NCBI RefSeq assembly: GCF_031143425.1
Contig: NC_090437.1
Location: forward strand, 1,178,966,863-1,179,030,862
Length of the DNA stretch: 64,000 nt
Direction of reading: 5' to 3'
Origin: Pleurodeles waltl
Taxonomy: Eukaryota; Chordata; Amphibia; Caudata; Salamandridae
Shown here piece by piece: positions 1 to 11,584 of the stretch (positions are counted from its first letter, which is position 1; the number at the start of each line of letters is the position of its first letter). The position numbers were made by a program, and so were the translations under genes. The notes below the pieces were generated by a model. It was not told the origin of the DNA. It did no database searches and saw only the letters and a program-made list of their open reading frames with translations.

Positions 1-1063
1 TCCTGTTCTTCAAAAGAGCCCTCTTCTTATGTGGCATGTTGAACTGCAACTGCTGCCACCTTTTTCTTTTTAAATTGGTGTTTTTGTTGGGGAGGTTTCT
101 CTTCTAACAGAAACCTCTGTTGAGCATTGTGATTCCTATCTTGGTTTCACATACTCTGTTCTCCGCTCGGACCGCCCACCTCTCTCACTGCGTTTTTCCG
201 ATGAGTCCTGAAAGGAACAAGTTTGGCATGTATCAGTATATTGATATCTGTCAGGCGTTTTTATATGATCTCTATTTCTGAGATTATATCTATTCTGTGG
301 GGTCTCTGTGCACGAAGATTCTCCCCTTTCTTTTCTAGGAGGTTGTTGTTTTTTTATCCCAGCGTTTCTTATTACCCTCAGGAGCTTGCTTAGTAAAATA
401 TTTATTAGATTTGCCCTGAAATTGTGGTTTTGTTGGTCCGGCCCCCAGACTATCTTGACCAATGCTAGAGTAGGTCTCTGTGATAATCTTTGGCAGCTCA
501 CGTTCTTGATTCTGTTGAGGAACATCCTGGATCCGCATGTGCACCGCTAATGCGACCACTTCCCCCTTAAGGTTACTCAATATAATGGAAGATACACTGG
601 CAAAGTTGCCCATGAGGGACTTCAGCTACAGCTAAGTTTGCTAATGCAGGGTGAGGTGTATAAGTGGCCAATAAAGACCAGGTAGGACCATCATTACTTA
701 GAGGACCTCACCTAACTGGTAAAATTGTGTGGGTGGTAGGGTGCCGTCAAGCCAATTATTATGTTCTTGATAAGATAATGGTATTTCTAAATATGCATAT
801 GCTCTGTATTGTCCAGGTACGTTTGCAAGTGTATAGTGATGAAATGTGTTTGTGTTTCCATCAACTTCTGGAAATGTGACCCAAGAATAGAAAAGTTCTG
901 TTCTATAAGCTGCGTGTGCATCAACAACAATTGTGACTGGACCCCATTGGGCCGTTAAGCCATGTGCCAATAAATGTGCTGTCAGGGATTGTCTCATATT
1001 GACTGCAATTGCTACCTGTTGTGAATTCGCCATGAGATGGTAAACTTGTTCAGAGATAAACAC
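1..1063 (-). pseudogene. ERV copy A gag remnant, running off the left window edge
   Basis: Two minus-strand open stretches (698-1063 and 335-613) plus the DNA down to position 1 match, piece by piece, the gag-side region of ERV copy B at 37.2-38.8 kb. For example, the stretch with SWVTFP...HKY/HHYT...RAY.YLEIPL occurs in both, and the non-coding-looking part near 60-100 matches 37310-37350. The position just inside a 5' LTR and primer site fits gag. The reading frame is broken around 620-700 and elsewhere, and copy A lacks sequence that copy B keeps there. I recognise it only by position and by its match to copy B, not by a diagnostic capsid motif. Pol and env should lie beyond the left edge. 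Confidence 0.6.
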
Positions 1064-1241
1064 ACCAAATGGAGAGTCTCCTTTTAGAGTTTAAGCTTGA
1101 ACAACCTCCAGCATCAGATAGGTGTTCCCTACTTAGCTGAGAAAATCCTCAATACCACGGACGTCTCTGTATATAGTACTGAGGTGTCTTTGTATATAGT
1201 GAGACAGAGATACTCAGGAGGACCCGACAATTAGAGCCTGA

Positions 1242-1260
1242 CAAAACATTGGCAGCGCCA
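1242..1260 (-). other. Primer binding site of ERV copy A
   Basis: On the minus strand the LTR ends in CA and is followed directly by TGGCGCTGCCAATG. TGG immediately after the LTR is the classic start of a tRNA 3'-end complement. The TGGCGC start is the kind used with lysine tRNA primers, but the rest is too diverged to name the tRNA. Confidence 0.55.
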
Positions 1261-2244
1261 TGTCGCATAGGCTCTCATTATTCTAATGAGACTACTGGAT
1301 TTTGAGTGTGAGTGGTAGAATCGCCTGCGGTGTGGGATACTGAGTCTAACCCACTACAGGTGACACCTGTCACCCCAATCCAGGTTTTGCTCCGGCTAAC
1401 TAGCAGTGCCTCATCTCTACCCAAATGCAGGGATGATTGGCGAGCCGAGCGCATGACATAATTGATTTCTCAGGGAAACCGTGGTCACTCAGGTCTCATC
1501 CGTTTCTCTCAGTTACATTAGTCTCACATACACAATGACAAACAGAGGCAGTATATGTTTCAATAAGATTTTAATAAAGGGACTGCATCAAAAGCATGGG
1601 CTGCAATAACCAGGACGATACAGCATGCAAAGATTAAAATTGTGACAAGGAGAGTAAAGCATGGAAATAACGCTACCATATTGTCCCTAGTCAATAGACT
1701 AATTCCTACCTGGGATATAATAGAGCACAGCATGTTAAGCTCTAATTCTGCCCTTCAAGTTCCCATGGGAAGACATCATCCGACATACCTGAGCAAAGGC
1801 CTGAAGTCTGCAAATGCGGGTGTAGCGAAGCGTTCAGCAATCAGCATACAGTCATGGTTCTCTGGCTGGAATCTCCCTCTAACGTGTAAGGGACAGGGAA
1901 GTGTTTTCATAATGAAACAGCTGTTCTGAGAAAATATCCCTACGTAAGGATGTGTGTTTTTCTTTGAATGTCAGAGACAAAAATTGTACCACGTTCACCG
2001 GCAACCTATCTTACTGCAGCCTTGAAAGAAGCACAGAGCGAGCAAGAATGTCTTGTTTGAGAGCATAGTGCTGGCCTAGGCAAAAACAGCTAGAAAGAGA
2101 GAAATAAAACAAGACTTCAAAAGTGGCTGTTGTAAGAATAACAAAACGAAGCTGAATAAAATATATTTAGGTTAAAGTGCAGAGCGGCAGACCTAGTATG
2201 CTAAATTATGGGTATGAAGCTATAACTAAAATGGCTACACAACA
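1261..2244 (-). mobile_element. 5' LTR of ERV copy A
   Basis: A 984-bp LTR bounded by TG at 1261 and CA at 2244, read on the minus strand. Its boundaries come from aligning it by eye with LTRs of the same family at 38952-39944, 10573-~11584, 23995-24785 (inverted) and 58948-59993 (inverted). Shared landmarks include the U5 stretch ending CTCAAAATCCAGTAGTCTC (minus sense), a central TGACCACG..TTCCCTG block, and a poly(A) signal followed by TTATTG (TTTTAATAAA near 1570 in plus sense). The LTR lies in an intron of the GPCR gene, antisense to it. Confidence 0.75.
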
Positions 2245-4492
2245 CCAGAGGATCATAATATATGTATATGTGGAGCACACAACGTACAGCCTGAACTTTC
2301 TGCAGTCACTATCACTATAGGTGGATAACAAATGTTTATACTTACCTAGCTGAATGGTTCTTATTTTACCAGCTTCAGAAGATTGGAAGGCTGAGAAGAC
2401 CTGCTGAAGTTGTAAGTTGTCACCAAAAAGCGAGACACAGATCTCTGCAGTGGATGCCTTTGTACACTAACTACCAGATCTGATTCAAGATAGTCTGTGT
2501 AATGCAGAACATTCAGGCAACACCAACTTGACCATGAAACTATGGGTGATCTGTAATCTTACCAAATATATTGGGTCTTGGATGAAACTTACCAGGCTGG
2601 TCTAAAACGCGTAACTGGCTCATTGCATGACAACGTTGATTATAGTGTTTGCCAAGGTCAAGTACGTTATAGTGTGCTGTGGTTTTTGTTGTTATAATAT
2701 GTCCCAATCAGAGTATAAATTGCAAAATTATACATTTTTATCAACGTCTTTTCTAAACATCACCTACATTTTTTGCGCCAAAGCTTCTAAAAACATATTG
2801 AAAAAATATACCCACGTCTCTGGTAGTGATCATTGAAAAGTATGTGGATAATACCATTATTTGGCAAACGTAATCTGTGAACATGACTATGCTATGTAAG
2901 AAAAAAAATTCAAATATTGCTGCTACGAGATAGTCAAAATATATATTTTTCATTAAAGTACAGATGATTTCACGTTGTGATACAAGACAATGCATTCTAT
3001 GAAAGTAGACAGATAAATTCCCCTGCTCTCATAATTACTAGAGCTGCATAGTAATTCATATTTCATAGAAATTGAATTTTTCTACATAAAACTTTGTTTT
3101 TTGTTGTAGAGACTGTATCTAATGCACTAAAATGATTTAAAACGGTATACTTATTTGCACCGAAGACTTCATCACAGAAATCTAGTGTTGCGCTTTTTGC
3201 TATCTTATGGTGATTATAACATCCTTCAATAAATTATGATTGAAACAACTCTGCCTAAATGCTCATGTAAAGTTATCTAGTCAAACATAGTTCAAAACTC
3301 ACTTAATTTCGCATTCCTTGACTGACTGCATGACTCGCAGCTCCAGTATAAATTATGAATGCATAAATGCTTCTATTGCTATTAAATTATGTAATGGCAC
3401 CTTCTGTGGGAAGATTTATGGCACGACATCGGAGTTCAATTAATTATGTTACTGTGGGAAATTCTCATTCGAGCCAATTAACTGGAGAGCTATGCTGTGC
3501 TCTGCAGAGATGTCTGGTAGGGAGAAACAATCACTAATGATTCTACATGTCTTCACCCTCGATTGCAGGTATCAATATACAAAGTTCAAGTTTCTAGTCT
3601 TTGAGATCTGTTTAGTAATAAAGAACCCCTGCCAATACTTATATCAACGTTATAATAGTACTAATAATACTAATCATATTTTAGTAAAACTAATAATAAT
3701 TTAGTAATAAAGAATCCCTGACAATACTTATATCGACTTTATAGTAGGACTAATAATATTTTACTACAACTTATAATAATAATAATTTAGTAATAAAGAA
3801 TCCCTGAAAATACCTACATCAACATGTTCGAGTAAATTAACTATAGGCGTGTGACTTTTTTTATTACACAAGCATAGTCTTGCACTATCCCTTATAGTTT
3901 CCCTATGCTTATTGCTCATAGTTTCACCTTTTTCAAATGTATGCACTTGAGTGGATTTTCATCACAAACTGGCAATACTTTCTTGCTATTGGCAATATTT
4001 CGGCGCGGGAGGAGTTGAAAATGGATGTGCTTTTTTCTTGAGACTTAACTTTAACACCTTTTTCCTTGTGAAGTTGTAACTGGACAGATGTTGATGTTTT
4101 TAATCGCAATACAGGAAAGCCTATGCGCATAAAATTTCACAAAATCTTGGCAGAAAACAAAAGGCCTGATTTAGGGTTTGGCAGGCAGGTTCTTTCAACC
4201 ATGACAAACAACCCATTTGCATTATTACTTTTCAAATATATTCTAAGGCAGCTGTGATATGACGGACGGGATATCAGTCATGTTTGTTTTGGAGTAACGT
4301 GTCTACCAAACGTTTAATGTGGCCCTTAGTATTTATTACACTTGGGGCAGGTATGGAGAGAAAAATGTTGCAACTTTTTGAATGTCACTAAAATACACAT
4401 GATCCCTACAGTTTAAAATGTGCTCCGGAAAGAACTACATTGTGTAAAGTAAATGAATTATAACATTGAATTTATGTCCCTTCTTTTCTCAG
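2245..4492 (+). other. Intronic DNA upstream of the GPCR last exon
   Basis: AT-rich DNA with no convincing gene. The open frames here are short and lack family features. It contains a short tandem repeat (3610-3826) and ends in a good 3' splice acceptor: a pyrimidine-rich run followed by CTCAG at 4488-4492. The earlier exons of the gene must lie left of the window. Confidence 0.5.
3610..3826. repeat. Degenerate tandem repeat, about 85-92 bp unit, 2.5 copies
   Basis: The phrase TTTAGTAATAAAGAA(T/C)CCCTG followed by AATAC(T/C)TA(T/C)ATC recurs at about 3610, 3702 and 3787. The units are separated by TAATAATACTAAT-like AT-rich filler, and the last unit is partial. Confidence 0.8.
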
Positions 4493-4730
4493 ATTAGTGG
4501 AACTCCTTCCTACCATGAAAATCAACTATTATTGGGGGATTGCAAGCAAGTGCCTCACCTACAGCAAGGCTGCGTCTGATCCTTTTGTCTACTCACTTCT
4601 GCGTCAGCAATACAAGAAGGTTCTTCTCAATATCATCAACAGGATTCTTAAAAGAGATTTGTACCCATCTTCAGGGTACAACAGTTCTCTTGACACAGAA
4701 AATGACTACTGCCTTCACAGGGCCCCCTAA
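4493..4730 (+). CDS. gpr78: Last coding exon of an orphan class A GPCR, GPR78-like
   Basis: This exon encodes the end of TM6/extracellular loop 3, all of TM7 and the cytoplasmic tail of a rhodopsin-family receptor. After the acceptor at 4491-4492 the first base completes a split codon (phase 2), then the frame reads LVELLPTMK..YYWG. TM7 contains SKCLTYSKAASDPFVYSLL, with DPFVY as the DPxxY variant of the NPxxY activation motif. The juxtamembrane tail is basic (QQYKKV, NRILKR), and the protein ends SSLDTENDYCLHRAP before TAA at 4728-4730. TM7 is typical of the GPR26/GPR78 pair. The SSLD/TENDxCL tail ending resembles GPR78 more than GPR26. The start of the protein is outside the window. No frame breaks or stops are seen, so the exon looks functional. 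It is the only host coding sequence recognised here. Confidence 0.82.
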
Positions 4731-7300
4731 CACCTTCAGGCCGGTTGTTTTAATTGTGATCCTTGGCCTCTAGAGCAAGGGGTGGTTAAAAAACGTGGTA
4801 ATTTAATAAACCAGAATTAAATAAAGCATTACCAAAGCCCACGGGTCTGTATTACCTATGAATAGTGGTGTCAGGCTCTGTTTAGATGCGATGCACACTA
4901 AGTCTGCATTTATAAACAGATCAATATAGAGAGACATAAATGCGAATAACCAATATGCCAAAAATGTATCCACCATTTCATAAACAAACATCAGATATAT
5001 TCAGGTAATCTTGCTAGGAGTCAGTCGTGGAGGTATTCATTGTGAATAACAGCATTAGACAGGTTGCTTCTTCAAGCAGAATTACTAAACCGGCGTGCAA
5101 TACTGTTGCAATGTGAGTTGTCTTTAAATAAAAAATGTGTAAAAAGAACCCTCTCTGAAGTTAATGGCAGGAACACATGACAGATGAAAGCAGTTTATTT
5201 TGTTATACAAAAGGTCATTCTCCTTCGATTGTCCAGCTTTCAAACGGCCTTTGTAGAGCTTTTCCTGCTATTATATGCTTTCATATGTAAGGGACTGTAT
5301 ATGATTCTCAAATTAATGCTTTAGAATGTAAGATATTTGCATTTTATTTTGCCATTTTATCTTTCTAACACATTTTTAATTTCTCGATTATCAGTCACTG
5401 TATCGCTCAATGTTTTTTAACACCTCTTCAGAATGATGAAAATATGAAATGATATCACATGAGTGAACTGCCCTCATGGATTTCTGAAATAAGAAGTATT
5501 AAAATGATTTGATTCGAATTCTTCACTCCATCTATTTTTGTAATACAGCAAAAGAGGCACTATTGGGTGACACATCCCATGTTTCTAATATTCAATGGTA
5601 TGTATAGTTTTTATGATTAGCTGGCTTTAGGTTTGCTATGCTCACATCTCGAGTTGCAGAATCCCTCTTTCTTGGAGCGCAATTTCAGTGTTTCTTATAT
5701 GTGACATGTTCCCTGGGGATTTCATTAAACAATCTAGGAATTTCTCAATAACATGCATTGCTTCAATCAAAGCAACACCTTGGTCATACAACATCAGGTG
5801 TTGATGAATGTCTCACAGCTCAACAACAATTTCAATAAGCATAAATCTGACAAACTAATGCTATTGACATTAAGAAGTTAGCCTAGCTTATCCTCTTACC
5901 CCATTTACATCAGGCAGTCCAGAGAGATTGTTTACCCGCAATATTCTTCCATGTACCTAATTTTATTCAGTAGACTGATGAGCCCTTGGTATAACATATC
6001 TTCTGAAATGTCAAATGAATTTCAGAAATAGGTTAGATATAAGTGCCACACCCATGAAAAACGATGTTTATTTCTTTAAAAGGGTTATTGCAATATGAAC
6101 ATAAATCCTGCATATTTTGGCCACACAGAATATTTCAGTTTAGCATAAGGGCTTGTTACAGAAATGTTCAGTAAGAAATCATTGGACAGTTAATCCTTCT
6201 GTAGGTCAAGCTGATCTCTCTAATGCTCATATAGCTAAGGAAAGTGCTATACTTTTTTCTTTCACCTGGAGATAAATTGAAGCTCCTTTCTAATTTCAAC
6301 TAATTCAAACGCAAGCAGTGGGTGGTTATGGTCAACTAACTATACTGAAGAGGAATGATAGGCCTGCCTGAAAATGGGAAATACTAACTGAGCACTGAAA
6401 GAAAGTGTTTATTTATCAGGACTGACTGGAAGTTTGCTGAGTTGATTAATCAAAATGTTAATAATTATATTGCTGTTTAATGACATTTGCACCATTTCTT
6501 ATGGACCCTTCAAAGTATTAGTACATCAGCTGGTGCCAGGATGAGGTAAACTTAGTTTATTGTTTAGTTAATTAAGTATTGTTAAACATCCATAAATGGA
6601 CAAAATCGAAAACACATGTCATTGAGTATTATAAAACCAAAATGTTAATGCCTTTTACCATGGCAAGGCAATTTTCAGTTATAAAGCAGATGTTTATTGT
6701 TTAGAAAGAGATATTTTTCTTTAGATCATCACTAAAAACTTTTGGTATTAAAACTATTTTCCTTCTTAGTCAACATGCTATCCAGTTGACTTGCAAGTGC
6801 TGTAATGTAACATAATATGATTAGAATGAATGTATTGTTACTGTATGTTTTGTTCTATTTAGTAAGGAGTTTACTATCTTTACTATTCTGTATATTTCTC
6901 AAAAAAGAGTATTTGCATACAAAATACAGTTATTTTGAATTTTATTTTGCGATAAACTAAAGATAAAAAATTGTGTGCCAGTATTTATGGGAACTGCTTG
7001 TGCAGTCTAATGCCTAGAAATGTATAATTCTAATAATACATGTAAATCTGCTTTAGAGTATATTGTTTTGTGCCAAAAGAGTTTTGATAAAATATAAATA
7101 TTATTGAAATAAACCATACAGATATGTTATTTATGTAATTTAAATGGTCCAGATTGTTTAGCTGGTCTAGAGTTTTAAATGTAAAAAACATTTTAAAGTC
7201 ATATATTTAAAATGTAGTTTTATGTGATAAAAAATGTCTTATAAAATATTTGGAAAAACAATAAAGATTGTAATTAAATGTTGGCTATTTTAATTTATTT
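4731..7300 (+). other. Probable 3' UTR and downstream flank of the GPCR gene
   Basis: No coding sequence was recognised in this 2.5-kb AT-rich stretch, and I see no match to the repeats elsewhere in the window. Poly(A) signals AATAAA occur at 4805-4810 and 4820-4825, about 75-95 bases after the stop. A later AATAAAG lies near 7260. Either a short 3' UTR ends near 4840, or alternative polyadenylation gives a UTR of up to about 2.5 kb. The sequence alone does not decide. Confidence 0.45.
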
Positions 7301-7702
7301 GAATACATATTGCACCCTAGAAGTTAAACATTAAGTGACGGGGAAATTTGATACATAGGCATGTCAGGTCAGATTCAGAGCAAACTTTATTCAATGTGCT
7401 GACGGGCATTTTGGAAGGACCCGAAATGATTGAATTTATAAACTTTTCATTTTCAGCATATTCTGGTATTTTTAAATTACTGTTCTTTAAAAAAAGTATT
7501 GAGAGCGAAAACACTTAACATATTTATATGCCAATGTATAGACCTCTAAGTTTAGGGTAATTTGTTTTATCTTTCTCTGACGCCTCAAGTGTAAGTTGAA
7601 TTAATTATATGGGCAACCTCTCAAAGGCATTATTCACAAATTGCAACTATGCTGGTAACACCGTACTTGTGACAATGAGCATACTATCAGTGTGTCCTAG
7701 AT

Positions 7703-7926
7703 CAGTGGTTCCCAACCTGTGGTCTGGGGACCCCTAGTGGTCCGCAAAGCCTCCTCAGGGCGTCCGCAACTGCTTAGATAATTAAATAATACTAACATAT
7801 TTTGTCCGCATCTATCAGTAAGGATGCGGGGGGTCCCCAGATTCCAAAAATGATTTAGTGGGGGTCCCTGTGTTCCAGTAATGAAAACGTGGGGGTCCAC
7901 AGAAGGTGAAAGGTTGGGAACCACTG
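7703..7926. mobile_element. hAT-type MITE (224 bp)
   Basis: Terminal inverted repeats CAGTGGTTCCCAACCT...AGGTTGGGAACCACTG (right end slightly diverged) are flanked by a perfect 8-bp target duplication TCCTAGAT at 7695-7702 and 7927-7934. The 8-bp duplication and the CAGTGGTTCCCAA terminus are hallmarks of hAT-mobilised non-autonomous elements. There is no coding capacity. Confidence 0.93.
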
Positions 7927-8411
7927 TCCTAGATCGTTAGTTCATTAGCCTCAAATAATGCCTTAGGGTGGCACAAGGAAACTGGTGCATTGAAGCTGAT
8001 GCTCCAGTTCCTTGTAGATATGCCCCTATGTGTGATAAAATGTGCCCATTATACTCATTTATTGGTGCCTTTACTAGTGCTAGTTATGGCTAGTCGATTT
8101 TTCCAAAAGCTTCCCAGTCCCAAGCTGATAAAGGTCTGTTTGCTGTGCACTAACCAGGGATTTTGTGTGAACTTTTAGGTCTAAAATCTCGCTGTATGGA
8201 TTTAAAGCCATACCTGAAGCTAATAAATTCATGGTAGCAATTTTGCCACTTCTGTGATAGATTTAAGAGAAAAGTCCAGTCTGAGTGGCAGGAGTGGTGT
8301 CCCACACACCGACGGGCAATGGCAGTTGTTTTAGCCCACACCAGGTTGAGGCTCCTCCCTTGATTAGTGAATGGCCATTTCAGATTTGATGTCCTCAAGA
8401 CTTGTTATCCG

Positions 8412-8414
<3 letters not shown>

Positions 8415-8462
<48 letters not shown>
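8415..8462. repeat. (AT)24 microsatellite
   Basis: 48 bp of uninterrupted AT dinucleotide. Confidence 0.98.
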
Positions 8463-8465
<3 letters not shown>

Positions 8466-9408
8466 TAACAATATAATCCTCAAGTAGTACTATTCTGTTA
8501 CTTTCTCTAGTGGGGTGTTGTCTACTTTACTAGTACCACCCAATCTCATTCTTGGTGAATAAAACATAGAAAGAACATAAAGTTGATCGTTTGAATGTTT
8601 TGTCAGTAGTTACTTGATCATTTATGAGACCCTTTTTAGTAGATTAGCACAATTTCTGATCCTTTCCATGTTGATGGCATGTGTGTCTGTGGCTATGAGA
8701 TTTGAGACAGCATTAATGCATTTCACCCGGATTGGAAGGCTGGAGCAAAACATAAAGAAAGGGATCCTATCCAACCCTGGGGCCTTTCCCTGCCTTTGAA
8801 AGCAGATTGCTGGCAATAAATCTTAAATGGAGAAACTAAGTAGTGGGTCTTCGGGCAGACTTACAAGTGGCGTATGGTGCGTCCCCCTAAGGTTCACCAT
8901 GGCAGTCGTTAGCACAATTGAGTCAAAAGTTTTGATGCTATTTTGGCGCTTGGCTGTAATAGGGTCAAAAATGTTGATGCTAGTGCAGCAAAGCATAGGG
9001 AGGCCCACAGGTTAATATGGGTGTGCCATTTTAAAAATGATGGAAAAAAATGTGCAGTGAAATCTTGTAAAGTTTTCTGGCCTACCTGCGTCAGAACACC
9101 CCCTTGAAAACATTATGCCTGGCACCACTTTATAAATATGGAACAGGGGAAAGGCCTCCTTAACGACCCCTCAGCGCAAAATAAAGATGCTAGTGCAGCC
9201 CATGGTGGCTCAAGGGGTTTGTAAATATGCCCCTTAGTGTGGTGATGTGTTGTGTGCATGTCAAGGTTGGGAGACCACCTCTTAGGTGACTATGTTTTAC
9301 TCTATATTTAGCACCTTGGCTCACTGTCTGCCAGAATGTCTATGAGTCTTTCTTGAATGAGGACTCTAGATCTCCCCAAATTGATTGTTTCCAAATTGCT
9401 GTTGCCAA

Positions 9409-9801
9409 TCAAATGGCTTTCCTGTGTACTGCTTTAGACTTTTCAATGTCAGCCCTACTACCTTGTTTTAAGGTGGTTACTAGATTGTTCCTTACCTCCC
9501 TAGAAGCGACAGGAAACCACTCCTGGGATTCTGGATTTTTGACAGCCTGCCTGAAACCCCTAAAATGGTCTTTAAGTTTAAAAAATCTAGAACTATAGTC
9601 TTCAAAGATGGAACCTGGATGATACCAATTGTCAATCATTTTATTTGTGTGTGTAGCCATATTATCATATATGCTATAAATCACGTTCTCAGAGGAGAAA
9701 AGCACGTTTAACTTAATATTCCCAACGTTATATATGACATGACATTTGCATACTGTTAAAATCAAGGGGCCATGGTCGCTCTCCATATGATTCAATAGCA
9801 C
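9409..9801 (-). pseudogene. Possible LINE ORF2 scrap (130-codon open stretch)
   Basis: The minus-strand frame includes MESDHGPLIL near its start. SDH followed by PL/V is the last motif of apurinic-type LINE endonucleases, and the following residues could be the post-endonuclease linker. No other endonuclease or RT motif is seen nearby, so this is a weak call. It could be a chance open frame. Confidence 0.2.
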
Positions 9802-10572
9802 AGTGTTTTTCCTTTCCTATAGAACGTAATACATGAAAACAATGCACATCAGTGTAAAGAAAAGCTCTAAATACTGCTTAGCCTTTATCCTCGTATTATG
9901 TTACAATATTAGTGTTCAAAAGTATAGCGTAGCATCAGATCTGCAAATATTATTTAACAGTATTAACCAAAATAGTCCTGAAAGTGAGGTGCCTCTGCAT
10001 GTGATCACGCGATATAAGGAGTGAATCTGACATTCCGAGTTCAGCGCTGGGTGTTGATGTGGATACGCAATTTTATCATGCTAATACCTACCTGTTTGAC
10101 TAAACCACTTTGAAAAACACACATTAAGATATTTGTAAGAGTGAAAAATGTTGGTGGTAAGGAAACTTTTAAATAAAGAAATGCTTCTACTCCTAACATT
10201 TCACCATCCCCCTCAAAATTGATGTAATGGGATTCCCCTGGTATCCCTCTATTACACCACAAGCACTTTATTCAACAACAGTTGTGCTAGCCTTTTAAGC
10301 AACTTTGAACCCTATTTACTACAGAAATACAGACTTTGTCAAGCTCTTCAGAGTATACAATAAAGCCTACTGCTTGTAACAGGGATTCTTCACAGTCATT
10401 AAAAACCGGCCTACCGGCTTTTGAATTAAAATTGGAGCTAAAACAAATTCACACCGACTCAATACTGTGAAACATTCACACACGCCTTTTTATTAGAGCC
10501 TCATACATTGGCAATGGATTGACCTAATTATGAAGAAATATTATCATATTGTCTCTCTCTAAAGTGACCAAA

Positions 10573-11584
10573 TGTTGTAGCACTCTTGCCTTGGTTTTTG
10601 GGTGGCAGCACCACCACATGTGGGTGACTGAGTCAGTCCCTCACTGGCTGGAAGCTGTTGGACTAACCCTTTCGGCTAGCTAGCAGCACCTCACCAAAAC
10701 CTGGAAACTAAAGGTGATTTGTGGCAGCCTAAACGCATGGCACTCTGACTCTTAAGGAAAGTTGTGGTTGACATTGGTACCCTTTTCTCTCAAGTACACA
10801 ACATTCTCACACATGCAAAGACAGAGATGCAGCACAGGTTTCAAATACATTTATTAAAATGACTGCATTCTACAATAAAAAAATGTGTATGATTATTAGG
10901 AGGATAAAGCATGACACAGTGATGATTGTGAACATTAGGGAAAAACAGATAAACAGTCCAAACATACTGGAATATATGTGTATAAGAATTCCTACCTGCA
11001 CGTATTCTCTAACACAAAAGCATAGCAGTGTTAGCCTTCTCTGCCCATCCAGTCTCATGGAAGGACCCCGACCCCATACCTGAGAAATAGTCCAGGGTCT
11101 TGCCTGTTGGTCTGCTTGGCAGTCCTCCCTGTTGGCTGGAATACAAGGCCAAGATCAGCGAATCTGCGATGAAAATTTAACACACATCATAAGATGGCTT
11201 CTCTGGCTGGTATGTCCTCTCTAACCTCCTTTGGCCTGTGTGGTGTTTTTATAAAACAATCAAGTTGTGTTCTAAGAACAAGCCTGATGTGATAGTATGG
11301 TGTGACTTCATACTCTTGTAGCAGCAATAATTTGTAAACTATTGTGGCTAAATATAACAGCCTTGAGCAGAGCACAGACTGAAATGCACACAAAGTGCAG
11401 ATAAATCTGGAATGTGTTTTCTAAAAATGGCAATTGATACAACATATAAGCAACAAGCTGAGAAGCTAACTGTGGTAAAATATACTACCATGTATAAAAG
11501 CAAATAAAAGGTGTTCATGCCTTAAAGACACAATCTATGGGCCTAAAGGCTAAATCATGGGTGCCTAACCTAGGTGCTAAAACC
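10573..11584 (-). mobile_element. ERV-family LTR, probably the 3' LTR of ERV copy B
   Basis: Begins TGTTGTAG at 10573 and aligns along its length with the 5' LTR of copy B (38952-39944), more closely than with the LTR of copy A. Shared blocks include GGCAGCACCACCAC..GTGG, CAGTCCCTCACTGG, AGCAGCACCTCACC and AGAATTCCTACCTGCAC..TTCTC. A poly(A) signal in minus sense lies near 10850. The right end is uncertain: alignment is lost between 11575 and 11597, where a different repeat begins. A solo LTR is the alternative reading. Confidence 0.65.

Larger units (their letters stand above)
7935..10572. other. Intergenic DNA, mostly uncharacterised
   Basis: No host gene recognised. The stretch contains the (AT)24 tract. 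A segment at about 8810-9240 has the look of an old interspersed repeat: the 14-mer GATGCTAGTGCAGC recurs at 8976 and 9186, and the segment ends in an AAATATGCCCCTTA-type terminus seen in other short repeats here. A possible LINE scrap lies at 9409-9801. The remainder shows nothing I can name. Confidence 0.4.
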
